Positions 23,601 through 34,795 of a DNA stretch of 64,000 bases are shown piece by piece (within the stretch, counting starts at the first letter, position 1; each line of letters opens with the position of its first letter). The stretch is from Gnetum montanum (lineage: Eukaryota > Streptophyta > Gnetopsida > Gnetales > Gnetaceae): the NCBI GenBank assembly GCA_015680685.1, contig MNCI01009296.1, forward strand, positions 442,921 through 506,920, written 5' to 3'. Position numbers and translations under genes: made by a program. The notes under the pieces are model-generated. The model was given only the letters and a program-made list of their open reading frames with translations. It did not search any database and was not told where the DNA came from.

Positions 23601-24587
23601 CCTCCAACATTGGCTTTTGAGTCTCATGACTAGGAACACAAGAAACAAAGGTGTTCCTTCAAACTTAAGTTTAGGTGCATACTAGTCTCTGGGAACACCA
23701 AGGCCCAGATACCTCCAAATAAACTTAGTGGTTATAGAGCGAACTAAGTGTAAATGTGTGTTTGATGTTGTAAATGTTGAAATGGTTTAATTTGTGTATG
23801 AAACTATAACTGGCTATAATAAAAATTCAGCTAACCTTGTTGAATACTATGAGTCATTAAAGATTCCTATTTTGTCAAGTCACTTAGTCTATATAGCTCA
23901 TACAGTACATTGCTTAAAACAAATAAAATTTCCCCAAAATGCTTAAGCACAATTCTATAGAAATCTACTCCTAATTTTCCCTAAAGAGAAAGGTCCACAA
24001 GAAAACTAGAAATAGAGCGAGATTCAATGAAATTTAAAAGAGAAGAAGAATAGAAAGCAAATTTATATGAAATCTAAAACATTTAGTTGAGATAAATTGA
24101 ACATGATGAAACACTTTGCAATAAAGTTATTTCAATTCAATTTAAGTATTACATATTGTCCAAACCCTCTAAGCTCAACAAAAAATTTTGTAAAATACAC
24201 TCTTATTAAACTACCAAAATGCTTTGTAAACAACAAGGTACAAGCTTTTATTTGGCTAGTTAATAGTTCTCAAGAATTGCAAACAATAGAGCTAGCAATT
24301 TTTTTTTTGATAATTTCAAGATTGAAATATCAAAGTAATAAACTTTTAAAAAATGAAACTATTTCAAATTAGCTCAAAGTATCAAAGATTTTGCTAGATC
24401 CTTTGGACTCAAGTAGACAATTTTATAAAGACATTGCTACTAAATTGCTCAAGAAGCTTTTCAAAGACAACATAAGCTCTTATATGGCAACCAAATAGAA
24501 GTCTAGAATTGCACAAAATAGAGTTGTAAGAGCAATTAGAAGATCCCAAAATTAAATGCCAAACACGATACTATTTAAACCATTAGC

Positions 24588-24705
24588 TGAACAACTAAGA
24601 CAAAAAGAACTCATAGGATTAAAACAAAGTAGCTAAATTGATGCCTNACAACTAAGACAAAAAGAACTCACAGGATTAAAACAAAGCAGCTAAATTGATG
24701 TCTTT
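24588..24705. other. Ambiguous base N flanked by a local duplication
   Basis: The only N in the window is at 24,647. The ~55 bp before it (ACAACTAAGACAAAAAGAAC...) are repeated just after it. The other copy of this segment (58,912-58,966) has the sequence once only. This looks like an uncollapsed overlap at a contig join. Confidence 0.85.
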
Positions 24706-24827
24706 AGCAAACCATGCTTTACAAAAAATTTTCAATATGTCTCTTTCAAATTTCTTTCCAAAATCCCTCTTTATTCTACCTTTGAAGCCCTATTTATAGT
24801 GGCTTTTGGGTAGTTACAATCATCATA

Positions 24828-24893
24828 AGAGATTAAGGTGAATTACAAGTATCTAAGATAAGAGATTAAGGTGAATTAAAAGTATCTAAGATA
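24828..24893. repeat. 33-bp tandem duplication
   Basis: AGAGATTAAGGTGAATTACA... occurs twice. The same duplication is present in copy 2 near 59,088, so it predates the 2.1-kb duplication. Confidence 0.9.
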
Positions 24894-25188
24894 TTAACTG
24901 ATAACCATCATACGAAGTTGTAACTTCTAGGAAGTTATGAGAAATTCAAGCTATAGTTGGCAAGTGTCTTGCTCAATAATCTTCCTTTTTCTTTTTCTTT
25001 TTTAAATGATAACCTGTTCTTTTTTATTTAAATATAATTTTTTTGCTAAAACTCATGTTATAACTTTATGTCCATATTATTTCTTTCATACCACATCCTC
25101 AGGCATCGGTGAACAAAACTCTTTTACTTTTGTTTTAAGATTTAATCACAGTCATCATGCACATATGGAACAGGTGCTAGAACGAGGG

Positions 25189-26040
25189 CTTGTGGCCTGC
25201 CGCATTGCATCCTCTGTGTCTTTGATGTCGTGGATGCCACTTTGTGTGAACATTGGTAGAGAGGCATAATTGCACCACACAGTACACTGCAACCCCATTG
25301 TAGCCCTATAGAACACCACACGGTACATCATGGCTACCAACCTGATAAGCACAGTTCATCATGGTGAGTATGAGACTTCATGGCTCGACACCACCAAGAC
25401 TGTGACTATGCTCCCACTACACTTGTTGTATACTATGGACCTTCTAAGATCCTTTTGGGGTTAACTATGCTCGCCTTTGGGGTGATGTTCCATTTCTCTC
25501 TCCTATTTCTAGCATTTTCTTGCATCTTTTTGCACTTTTTCATGCATCGTCATGTTGTACTACACTCGAACGATAGTCTCCGTGGGTTGACACCATTGTT
25601 TTGGTCAAAACCCTTAGCTATGCTTGCCCCTATTTCATGGCTACAATCTACACTTAGCACTGTGAAACACCACTTTGACACTTCACACTATTTTGTGTTG
25701 TTTGCATTTGCATTTCAGCTAACCACACCACCCCCGAGTTGTGCTTGATACCCCAGTTGCAGTTGGCAAAGTCCCTATTCAATTTACAAGATCACCTAGG
25801 GCACTCCACCTCCATTTTCTAGCAAGGCCCTCATGTGGAGGTAGGGTTAGGCTATGTGCTTGCGAGCCCCTCAATGTTCTAGCCATCGACATTTTTGATC
25901 ATTACACCAACATCATGACTCTATGGCACTGAAACAATGCGAGCATCATGACTCTATGGTACCAATGCAATGTTAACATCATGACTCTATGGTATCGATA
26001 CAATGCTAGCATCATGACTTTATGGTACTAATGCTATGCT
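25189..26040 (+). repeat. LTR-like/leader DNA, inverse of 10.0-10.8 kb
   Basis: Contains ACCACAC.GTACA reiterations (25,278; 25,314), short GACTATGCTC words of the array type, and near the end four repeats of GACTCTATGGTA-type sequence (25,915-26,030, spacing about 36 bp). The 122-codon frame 25,380-25,748 is not recognised and probably is not coding. Confidence 0.5.
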
Positions 26041-28890
26041 ACATGTAGATGTTCCAGGTATGATGGAAGGTACTAGAAAACTTTTAGCAATCACAATAGA
26101 ATTAACTAACATCAAGAAAGAACTCAAGGCCTATTTAAATGATGATCTACTTAAAAAAAATGACTTTTAGCATTTTGGTGTCCATGACAACCATCACCAT
26201 TATTTTGTAACATAGATCACCAGAGATGTCAAGAACTAATTTGTAGCTAGATTAAGTAGTGCCAAATCTAAGAGAGGGGATTGCAAAACACATCCTACCT
26301 CCTACATTAGAATCCAAATTTGTTGTTTTAATTGTAAGCTGTAAAAGCTAGAATCTATATTTTTAGACCTATATTGTTACATTATTTTAAAACATTTAAC
26401 TAAAAAATTTTGACACTATTGTGTTGTATTTTATTTCTACATTTTCTGCAATTGTGTTTCTATTTCGATTTTGTTTAATGAATATTTTCTTGCTTGTTTA
26501 CATTTCTTATATATTTCATCAATGCCTTGTAACAGACATTCAAGTCCTCAATGATTTGCTAGACCATTTGAGGAATCCACAAATGCTTTTCAAGGCCCAT
26601 AGATCTATGGGTTAAACTATTTTGAAGGGGAGCTTTGGCCCTCTAGCACTAAATTTTTTTGTTGCTACATCTTTCTAGGTTTAATCTAAAAATTTTGCAA
26701 ATTGGTAGACATAATCAACCATATGAGAAGACATCCCATAATAGTAAGAATGATGAACTAGGAAAACATGATGGTGGTTGCTCCAAGATGATGCCATGAG
26801 GTAGTTGGAGTAGTACCTAATTTAGACAATGAGATTCCTTCCACAAAGCTATCTCACATTTGACCTTCATACTAGCTCCATAAACACCAAATAAGAGCAC
26901 CAAATGTATCCCAAGCATCATAAAAAATGTAGGTGTAATGGTATTACAAATCCATTTTCCAACCTTCCAATTTTAGCAACAAAAAAAGCCAAGAATCTCT
27001 TCCTAATAGCCATTCTTAGCCTATAATGCATATCAAAGATGAGGGGTAGGATGCCACAATCAACATTGAAGGTTCACAAGACCTTGGTAGTAATTTTTTA
27101 CAGATGATGGAAGCCATTGTGGGTGTTGAGGTAATAAGAGATGATCTCTTTTAGTTTTCTTCTCCATTACTGGATCATCCACCCATGACTCATTTTAATG
27201 CCATTGTTTAGTCTTAACTTATGTACCCTCATGAAGCATTTCCTCATCACATCAATCAAGGTACAACATGCATAACATCCAACATGTAGTTGAAGTTCTC
27301 TAGTTATTCATTGATCAACCTAGGCTAGCCATTGGATAAAGAAGAAACATGGAGTTGATTTTGATGTTGAGTTACTATTGAGGAACATCAACAATACTAT
27401 GGAGATTAAACTCATTAAGATACAAGCTAAGTTAGAAATTGTTGATGTTGATAGAACATTTTATTTTTAGGAGTTGTGGAGAAGAAAATTCAAGGTATGA
27501 TGGTTACATGAATAATTAGAATATCTCACACCATTGGTACTTGCACCTTCCATAATCACTCCAAAGGTGTAGATTGTGGACCTACATGCTAAATTATTCT
27601 AGGCATGTCAAGTTGGTGAAGAAAGTATGTTCATGAAAGTTAGCTTGGAGTGGCAAATCAAAATGTCAAAGATTGAGCCCCAAGAATAAGAAAGAATGAG
27701 CTAGAAAAAGAAAACTTAGGTATTCTCCCTTTTTTGGTAAGTGTGAAGGTTAGAAGCTGAAAGTGAAATCATGGTCTAATTTTGGTATATTCACATGAAA
27801 AAATAACACTAGAACTTGTGATTGTTCTAGTAAACAAGACTTCCAAGAAAACTGATGAGCTCAGAAAGATTCATTTAATCGAATAGGATACCTAGAATAT
27901 TAAGGTATGTAGATTGAACAAACTTGTAGCTCCACTAAATAAATGTGTAATTGAGGAGAAGCATGAGGAAAAGAAGAAATTCAACACATTAAATGAAAAA
28001 CTCTGACAAATGGCCACAGGTAAACCAATACTACAAGAGAAGATGATCCTTTTGAAAAACATATGCATTCTTTACCATGAAGCAACTATCACTATCCTTG
28101 AGATGAGACTTAAGAAAATTGAAGAGGATGTGCAAGTAGAATGAAAAAAGGTATCTTTATGTGGTCTAAACTTTGTAGGTCAACCACACACAAAGCTTGA
28201 AGAGATACTCCATCAAGTAGTGATCAAACTAAATGTAGCCCAACATGAGCTATTGTAGATGAAAAATAATCATGAGTAGTTCGAGGTTAATGCTAAGGAA
28301 TAACAAAAAAGCACTTTTGTGAGAGAAATAACTGATGCATGAATAGAATTAATAACTCTGAGCTAGGATGGCAAACCTAGAAGCACAACCTCAAGGATTT
28401 AATATGTCTATGCCTAACTCCTCAAGCTTCTTCTCATACCAAGTAGGCACATCAGAGGGATTTATCTCTTAGCCACCACTCCCTCTCACTTCTTGATGGC
28501 TTGTACTCTATTGTAATATAGTCATGGTCTATACATTTATCTAGGTGTATTCCTTTGCATTGATCCTATCATGTTTATAGTTTTTAGTCTTGTATTTTAG
28601 GCATTAAAGCTATGCAACTAGATTTACTTAGTTTTCAAAAAAGTGAGTCATCTAGTGATATTTTGTAAGTTAATTATAAGTCCTAGATTCAAGATGTATG
28701 TCACATACCTTGTGTTTGTGCTTTTGCACACATGGATGAGGTTTCTACCTCCCAAGTTTGCATCCTAGCCTTCTAGTTCATACTTGCAAGTTTGATGCAT
28801 TTTTTGGGCTTTCCATGATGTTTCTATCTTCATTTAGAGATCCTTTGAGGACTTCAACATGTTCCTTAACATCTTGTCTTCATCAAGAAA
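26041..28890 (+). pseudogene. Decayed retroelement ORF region, plus strand
   Basis: Broken plus-strand frames read like a long helical protein (for example ITILEMRLKKIEEDVQVE near 28,090 and QPHTKLEEILHQVVIKL near 28,185), similar in character to the coiled-coil ORF of element B. It is followed by a G-rich PPT-like tract. No RT or integrase motif was seen, and stops are too many to place starts. Confidence 0.35.
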
Positions 28891-28899
28891 AGTTGTTAA

Positions 28900-29250
28900 A
28901 GTGTGAGGGGGCAGGGATACACTAGCTTCCCTGCACTAGCACACCTCCTACGTCAATGTAGGCACACTAATGTGCCCTCCTTGGTTAACTAACTTGACCA
29001 CCTTTGCTTCTTGGCCTCTTCCAATGTATCCTATGATGCTTAGGTTGTGCTAATGGACATTTGTTGATGCTTGGGAATTAGCGTACCTCTATTGTTGTAT
29101 TGCGAAAACTATAAATACTTGGGATAAGATTCACATGAAATGAACTTGATTCCAAGCATTTTTCTTTGGCTTTTGGCATCTTGTTTTATGTGAAAATATT
29201 TTTCTCCCTTGGGTAAGTTAATTCCTTTCCTATTTTATATGTGTTTTGAG
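28900..29250 (+). mobile_element. Candidate LTR with TATA, plus strand
   Basis: A G-rich tract (GTGTGAGGGGGCAGGGA, 28,900-28,916) follows the coiled-coil relic, and a TATA box (TATAAATA, 29,110-29,117) comes about 200 bp later. This fits PPT then 3' LTR. No partner LTR or TSD was found, and the right end is not defined. Confidence 0.35.
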
Positions 29251-30790
29251 TAATGACTTTTAAAAGTGTTGTGAGACTCTATCAGAGTGCTACCTTGCTT
29301 ACATAGCCTAGAATTTTTTATTTAATGTGGAGTCTAGTGTTTGCATGGTGAATTAAGCTTATGATTTTTCCTCATTTGCATCATTGATGCCTTAAATATT
29401 AAAACACCAAAACATTATAAAATATTAAAATCATAAAAATATTTATTTATTTTTCATTTTCATAAACTACAGTGATTCAACCTTGCCCAAGGTAGTCATA
29501 ACTATATGGCATGATGTTAGGACCATCGGGGTTGTAACTAAAAGCCATTTTATTTGCATTTATGTGTGGTATTTCATCTATCCCCAAGAGGGATTGCAAC
29601 ACAAGGATTGCACTTTTCCACTTGAGGGATTGCAATGCATGTGTATTTATTATTATTTGTTAGTTTATTATATTTATAAAATCCATAAAAATTTTAAAAC
29701 ATAAAATCATAAATATTCTGTCTATCCCTCACCATGACAAAAAGAATTATATCTCTATCATAAGTATTATAATATCTTTTATATTTCTTAAACATAATGA
29801 TATATGTGAGTGTTCTTGGAAATCCACTCAACATCATCCTTGAATCATACTATGATTTGTATGATAAATCCCATTGGTCCAAAATTGGCATGCGCCCTAT
29901 CAATAGTTTGGTTATATATAAAGAAAATCAAGCAATGAACCTTTTTAAAAATGTTTTTGCATCTCATTCCACGAATGTTAATGAGAGAAGTAAAAAAGAA
30001 TTAATAAAAAATTATTGAAGATTATATAAAAAATTGTATTAAGACATTTAATCCTCAATAAAAGAAAATGGTGAAAAAGAACTCATATATGTAGCCTCAT
30101 ATTGTTGGGACAAGGCTAAAATTTTCCAAGATTGGAAGTGGTATCTCGTATGTCTCCCAAACTTATAAAGAAGTATTTGGCCTCATACTAAGTGACATCT
30201 AGCAAGTTTCATTATTATAAGACTTTCAAGGTAGTTGAAGTACAAGTAATGGTGAATTTTATTTCATTTTATCTTTTTAATATTTCTCTCAATCTTTTCT
30301 TGATTCAAGATATCAATATTTCATGTTTCTCTATCATTTAATCACAATTTCTTTCCACCTTTCATTCTCATTGATTTCTCATTAATTCTCACACTATCCT
30401 AATTTCCTTTATATTTGATATCATATAAGGATATATCTTTTATGTTTTTGTACGTGTCAAGTTAATTTTTAAAAAGCTCAATTATATTATAGATTTATAT
30501 TAGTTTCATGCTCAACTTTATTAAAATTACAAGTCACTATTTAAGAATCATGGTTCTTCAAATTTGAACGTCAAAATTTCATAAGACTTTTATTTTTTCT
30601 GACTTAAAACTTTGTTAAATTAGTCATTATTGGTTAGAGTCATATTTATCTTACATACAAACATAAATTTATAGCCAAGTTTGAGAAAGATAGCAGCAAA
30701 TTGATTTGAATCATGAATTCAAAGTTTTAGATTCACTTGTGTGAAATTGATTGTCACAACTTTAATTAATAAGCTTTATCACCAAGCATT
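29250..30790. other. No recognisable gene
   Basis: AT-rich. The plus frame 29,797-30,018 (73 codons) and in-frame-like continuation to about 30,240 look protein-like (WSKIGMRPINSLVIYKENQ) but I recognise no family. GGATTGCAA(C/T)..AAGG words repeat near 29,590-29,640. Confidence 0.35.
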
Positions 30791-32290
30791 GCCTAGCTAT
30801 CACTAGTAAAACAGGAAATTCACTTATCACTACACATTAATCCCACAACCTCTTGTGATGAGACTACTCTAATATCATTTAGAGTTAATTCAATAATCTT
30901 CCTTAATAAGGCCTATTATCATACCCAAGACTATTATGCAAGTTATTACTTAAGCAACTCTAATCCACAACTAGACTTCTCTCTAATGTTGCATATTAAT
31001 TTTTGACATTAATGATGAGTTAAGTGTCAAATTTATTGATTGAAAAATATCACATTCGATTCTTTGAAACATTTAATTGATTGTTAATTATTTTCTTAAG
31101 TCTTCCTTCAAATATGCTTAAGCTTTACAAAATTAAATTTCCTTTTGTGTAAAAACTTATTTTATCAATTTTAGTTAAAATAATTGAACAATATAAAAAT
31201 TATTTAGTAACCAAACCCCACAACATCAATATGCTTGAGACCTTACAAATGTTTTGAGACAACATTAAAATTATACAAAAATATACAAGCATGGTGTACT
31301 AGATGTTGGCTAAAGATAAAAGAGTTCAACAAATCCAAAAGGATCTAAAACCTAATTAAAAAACCCAGCTTAGTTGAGTTCAATTAATTCAACATGTTTG
31401 TATATTAAAACACTATCAACTTAAGCTATCATGTCATGCACAAAATGAAGATTTCCTAATGCAAAGAGATAACTTGCACTTACCATATTGTTAAATAATG
31501 CCTTAAGTAAGGCTTGGCATATAGTTTATAACTAGTAACCCTTAGTAAAATAATAATATTTAGTTTTAGCTAATGTCATATGTATAATGCATAATGAATA
31601 ATGTTTAGCATATCATATCATGGTACATCCTAACCTCTTGCTATCATCATTGGGTTACCAAGTGTGCACTGTTAGGCATATCAGGTGACAACACTACTAG
31701 GATTACCAAACAATAATTGTTTATGCTTGAAGTTATTCATACTCATTTAACATAACTAATGTCCTTTGGAATTAAATTATTAAGGAAATTCATGAAAGGA
31801 AATAACAATAGAAATAAATTATAATCAAGAAAATATTAAACTAAGTCAAAGTACTACAATCAAAGTGAATTAAACTCGATCTTATCATTGTCATGAAATT
31901 CTCTCTAGGTTCAAGATCCCTTGAATAAGGCTCTGTCAATCGACTCAAATTCTTGTGCAAGCACTCATTGACTTCTTCTAACTTTTACAATTTCAAATTG
32001 TAAGAGCTTATCTACATTAATGACGAAACAATGTCTTTAATGTGCTAGGTGGGCAATATTTATAGACTTTAGTTATTTCAAATATATCACATTTACAATA
32101 TCACATGTAAACACATCATATTAAAACTATGATATCATAGGTGTGATGTTGTAACTTATTAACTATTCACCATTCCTTCATGATTGACTAAAAACTCACC
32201 CTTGGGTTAAACAAAAATTTAATAGAGTTTGTTCCAAAATTGTGGAAGTGACTTGATTGATTGATTGACTTGACTTAAATTAAGTGTCAT
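30790..32290 (-). mobile_element. Degenerate gypsy LTR, minus orientation
   Basis: Collinear with the 2.2-3.2 kb LTR relic and the element B LTR: a GGGTTACCAAGTG phrase (31,653), GATTACCAAAC (31,702), GCACTCATTGACT (31,961) and a minus-strand TATA (32,057-32,064). It probably is the 3' LTR of the older gypsy element that element B entered. Ends are blurred. Confidence 0.5.
32057..32064 (-). promoter_or_regulatory. TATA box of the 31-32 kb LTR
   Basis: TATTTATAGAC on plus, TATAAATA on minus, in the family's usual position. Confidence 0.4.
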
Positions 32291-32319
32291 AGTATAAAAT
32301 GTATTCAAGTGATTTAAAA

Positions 32320-33620
32320 AATGAAAAAAAACATTGGATAGACATTAAAAATTACAAAATTGGAAGGTCTTCAAAAAATTTTCCTAGTAACATGTCTTCA
32401 TGTTGTTACATGCACCTATGGTTCCTCCTACTATGGTGGCTCCTACAATGGATTCATGGCTTAATATTTCATGCATAAGTGATTAATTATGGCATGATAA
32501 ATGGATCATCAAAGGCTCAAGATAAGTGGGCTAGGTTTATAGTAGTTGGTATTTGCCATAGAAACATCAAATTTAGGAACATCTTGTTCACTTACACAAA
32601 CTAGGTAGTGAATAGTCAACACTCTAGGTGAAACACTAACTTTCTCCGTTAGCTCTTGGAATTTTATCAATATCTTTGCTATGTTCTCTACAACATTACA
32701 TTCCCCTGTGTATTGAGTTTGGAAGATTTCTAGTTCTACCTATTCTGCCTATAGTTTTCTTTTAGTCTCATCGTGGAGTTTATTTTTATGATCAAATTAT
32801 GAGAATATTGTTATTACTTATTTCTCAGTTTTATTTTTAGATGGAAAAGTATTAACATGCAAGATTATCATGTCAAATGTTAGTGAGCTCCATGTAGTGT
32901 GTTAACCCTATATGCATAGGTCCTTGATTTTGATTTCTACCTAGTGTACTACTAATATTCTCTCAAGGATATTCTTCCAAGTGGAATTTGCAAATTATTA
33001 CAGGGTAGCATTGATGTGGGCCTTGGCTAACTTGCCTTCTTTTCCATTGATATTCTTCTAAAAGCCTACATATTTCATGTAATTTCTGTTAAACATGTTT
33101 TGTTTGGTGATCTCATTTTTTCAAGTCTCAATTTCAATTGAGAACCTTTGTTGCAATGCTTGAATCTTTACCATAATTCTATTATGATTTTCTTATGCGA
33201 ACCTCTTGATATGTGCATTTTTATTAAGAAAATGTTTACAAAGGTGAGATTTAAGGAAGAATTCATGAGACTATAATAGAAAAATATTAAGAGAATTAAA
33301 GGCTATAATAATGCATAAAGGCAAATCAACTACTCATGTTATTTAGGTATTTGTTGTATTGGTTCTTAGTCATGATCCTCAAAAGTTATACAAGTGGGTC
33401 CTTACCAACACAAATTTTTTCCCTTAATGCCCTTGTATAACCATTCCTACAAGTGTTCATGCACACTTAATGAATTAGACATAAAGCATATCCTTGTTCC
33501 AATAGATACACATGCAACTGTCAATGCTAGAATTCTATACTATGCTACATAAAACCATTAAATTCATGACTAAAACATAGTAGTAAGATGCAATGGGGTT
33601 GGAAAGAATCACAAGAGTGG
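32320..33620 (-). pseudogene. Coiled-coil 3' ORF relic of the older gypsy element
   Basis: On the minus strand, between the LTR relic and the element B insertion, broken frames are rich in Lys/Glu/Leu. Position and order (next to the 3' LTR) match the 34.8-37.2 kb ORF of element B, and phrases such as CCTCCTACTATGGTGGCTCC (32,426) resemble its C-terminal coding part near 34.85 kb. This is inference from layout and weak similarity. Confidence 0.4.
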
Positions 33621-33625
33621 GACAT
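33621..33625. repeat. Target-site duplication of element B, left
   Basis: GACAT, repeated at 44,108-44,112. Confidence 0.9.
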
Positions 33626-34381
33626 TGATGAGTGGCTAGGTACCCCTATGCCCAACCATGCGAATCACGGGTGTTCACACGCGACTCAGTTGAATTCGGT
33701 AGACTGTAAGTACTTAACATACACCAGACCTCTAACCAGCAAAACCCTTTGTTAGAACGGTCATTGTCTTCTCAACCTCACTTGTGAGTATCTAGTGGAA
33801 ATGGTTAAGTGAGATTGAGGCAACTGATTTTTATAGTTTTTACTTTATCTTTTGGCATCTAATTAAGGTACAGAAAGTAAGGAATGAAATATTATCTAAC
33901 CTATAATTATCCTAATCTGTATCTTAACTATTCCTAGCATAAGTATCCAATCCCATCTTTCAGGCATGTCCTAAGCATTTCCTAACCACTATTGGGTTAC
34001 CAGACGTTAGGCGTCACTGGGTTACCAAGTGTTGGATTTACGTTCGAGATGGTTGTACTTATGGTTTCTATGAACTGTAAATGAGTGATAACAATTAAAC
34101 TAGTAATAAGAGAAACTTAAGTAATTATCAAAGCATAGAAACATTAAACTATTAAATGCAATAAATGGCTAAGTACAAATGTTGCAAGGAATGCTTGAAG
34201 AGTTCATCTTTATTGTCGTCACACTAATGGGCTCAGATACATTAACACTCGAATAAAGAGCCGATCACTTTTCTTACACCTGCTGTGGGCACTTGGAAAA
34301 TATTCTATCTCCTGCAGGAACAAACTGCAAGAGCCTCACTACAACTAAAAAAAAGGTACCTCAATGAGGTGGAAGGCCCTC

Positions 34382-34390
34382 TTATTTATA
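34382..34390 (-). promoter_or_regulatory. TATA box in 3' LTR of element B
   Basis: TTATTTATA on plus reads TATAAATAA on minus. The same site is present in the other LTR (about 43,947-43,955). Confidence 0.75.
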
Positions 34391-34419
34391 GGCCGAAATA
34401 GGTGCCACGTAAACAGGGC

Positions 34420-34515
34420 CACGTCGACATATGGAAGGATGCGTCGATGGGGCCGCGTTGATGGGGCTGCGTTGATGCGGCCATGTATACGGGGTCTCGT
34501 ATACGCGGTCTAGTA
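34420..34515. repeat. CG-rich reiterated motif upstream of LTR TATA
   Basis: Imperfect copies of CGTTGATGGGGC / CGTATACGGGG (at least six) lie directly upstream of the minus-strand TATA. The counterpart in the other LTR is 43,990-44,085, with more CpG changes. Confidence 0.75.
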
Positions 34516-34543
34516 AATGCGACAACCAACAAACACTTCATCA

Positions 34544-34557
34544 TACTCCCATGACAG
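34544..34557 (-). other. Polypurine tract of element B
   Basis: TACTCCCATGACAG on plus reads CTGTCATGGGAGTA on minus, immediately before the 3' LTR, as expected for plus-strand priming. Confidence 0.7.
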
Positions 34558-34795
34558 AGTAAAAACTCGTCCTCGAGTTCTTCTTACAATTTGGAAGGTA
34601 TGGACTTTTATTTACAACACACATGAATTGACACATACATGACACACACACATGACACAAAATTAATTTTACAAAGTGCCCAAGTTATAGAGAAGGACAA
34701 GTTACAAAAATGATGGTGTTCAGAGACAAAATTGAACACCTTGCCGCTGTTGGAGTCTCTACCATGAAGAAGGATGCAAAAATTACCAGAGAAGG

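Larger units (their letters stand above)
23092..25188. repeat. 2.1-kb duplicated segment, copy 1
   Basis: Nearly identical (about 98-99% by hand comparison) to 57,409-59,435. It starts ATGTAATTTCACC and ends AACGAGGG, with unrelated flanks beyond. In minus orientation it contains an LTR-U3-like part with a reversed TATA (24,791, CTATTTATAG) and a gypsy gag C-terminal part (23.1-23.6 kb). It has no clean LTR ends or TSD. A 36-bp phrase (AGAGAGGCATAATTGCACCA) lies both just left (23,063) and just right (25,258) of it. Confidence 0.9.
33626..34543 (-). repeat. 3' LTR of element B (left side)
   Basis: 918 bp, the same length as 43,190-44,107. Ends CACTTCATCA in plus orientation, next to the PPT. 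Confidence 0.95.

Noticed and set aside
25380-25748. 122-codon plus-strand frame as a gene
   Set aside because: Lies in repeat DNA homologous (inverted) to 10.0-10.8 kb where the frame is not kept, and no domain is visible.
29797-30240. Possible host gene fragment (73-codon frame and continuation)
   Set aside because: It looks protein-like, but I could not match it to any family, so no function is claimed.
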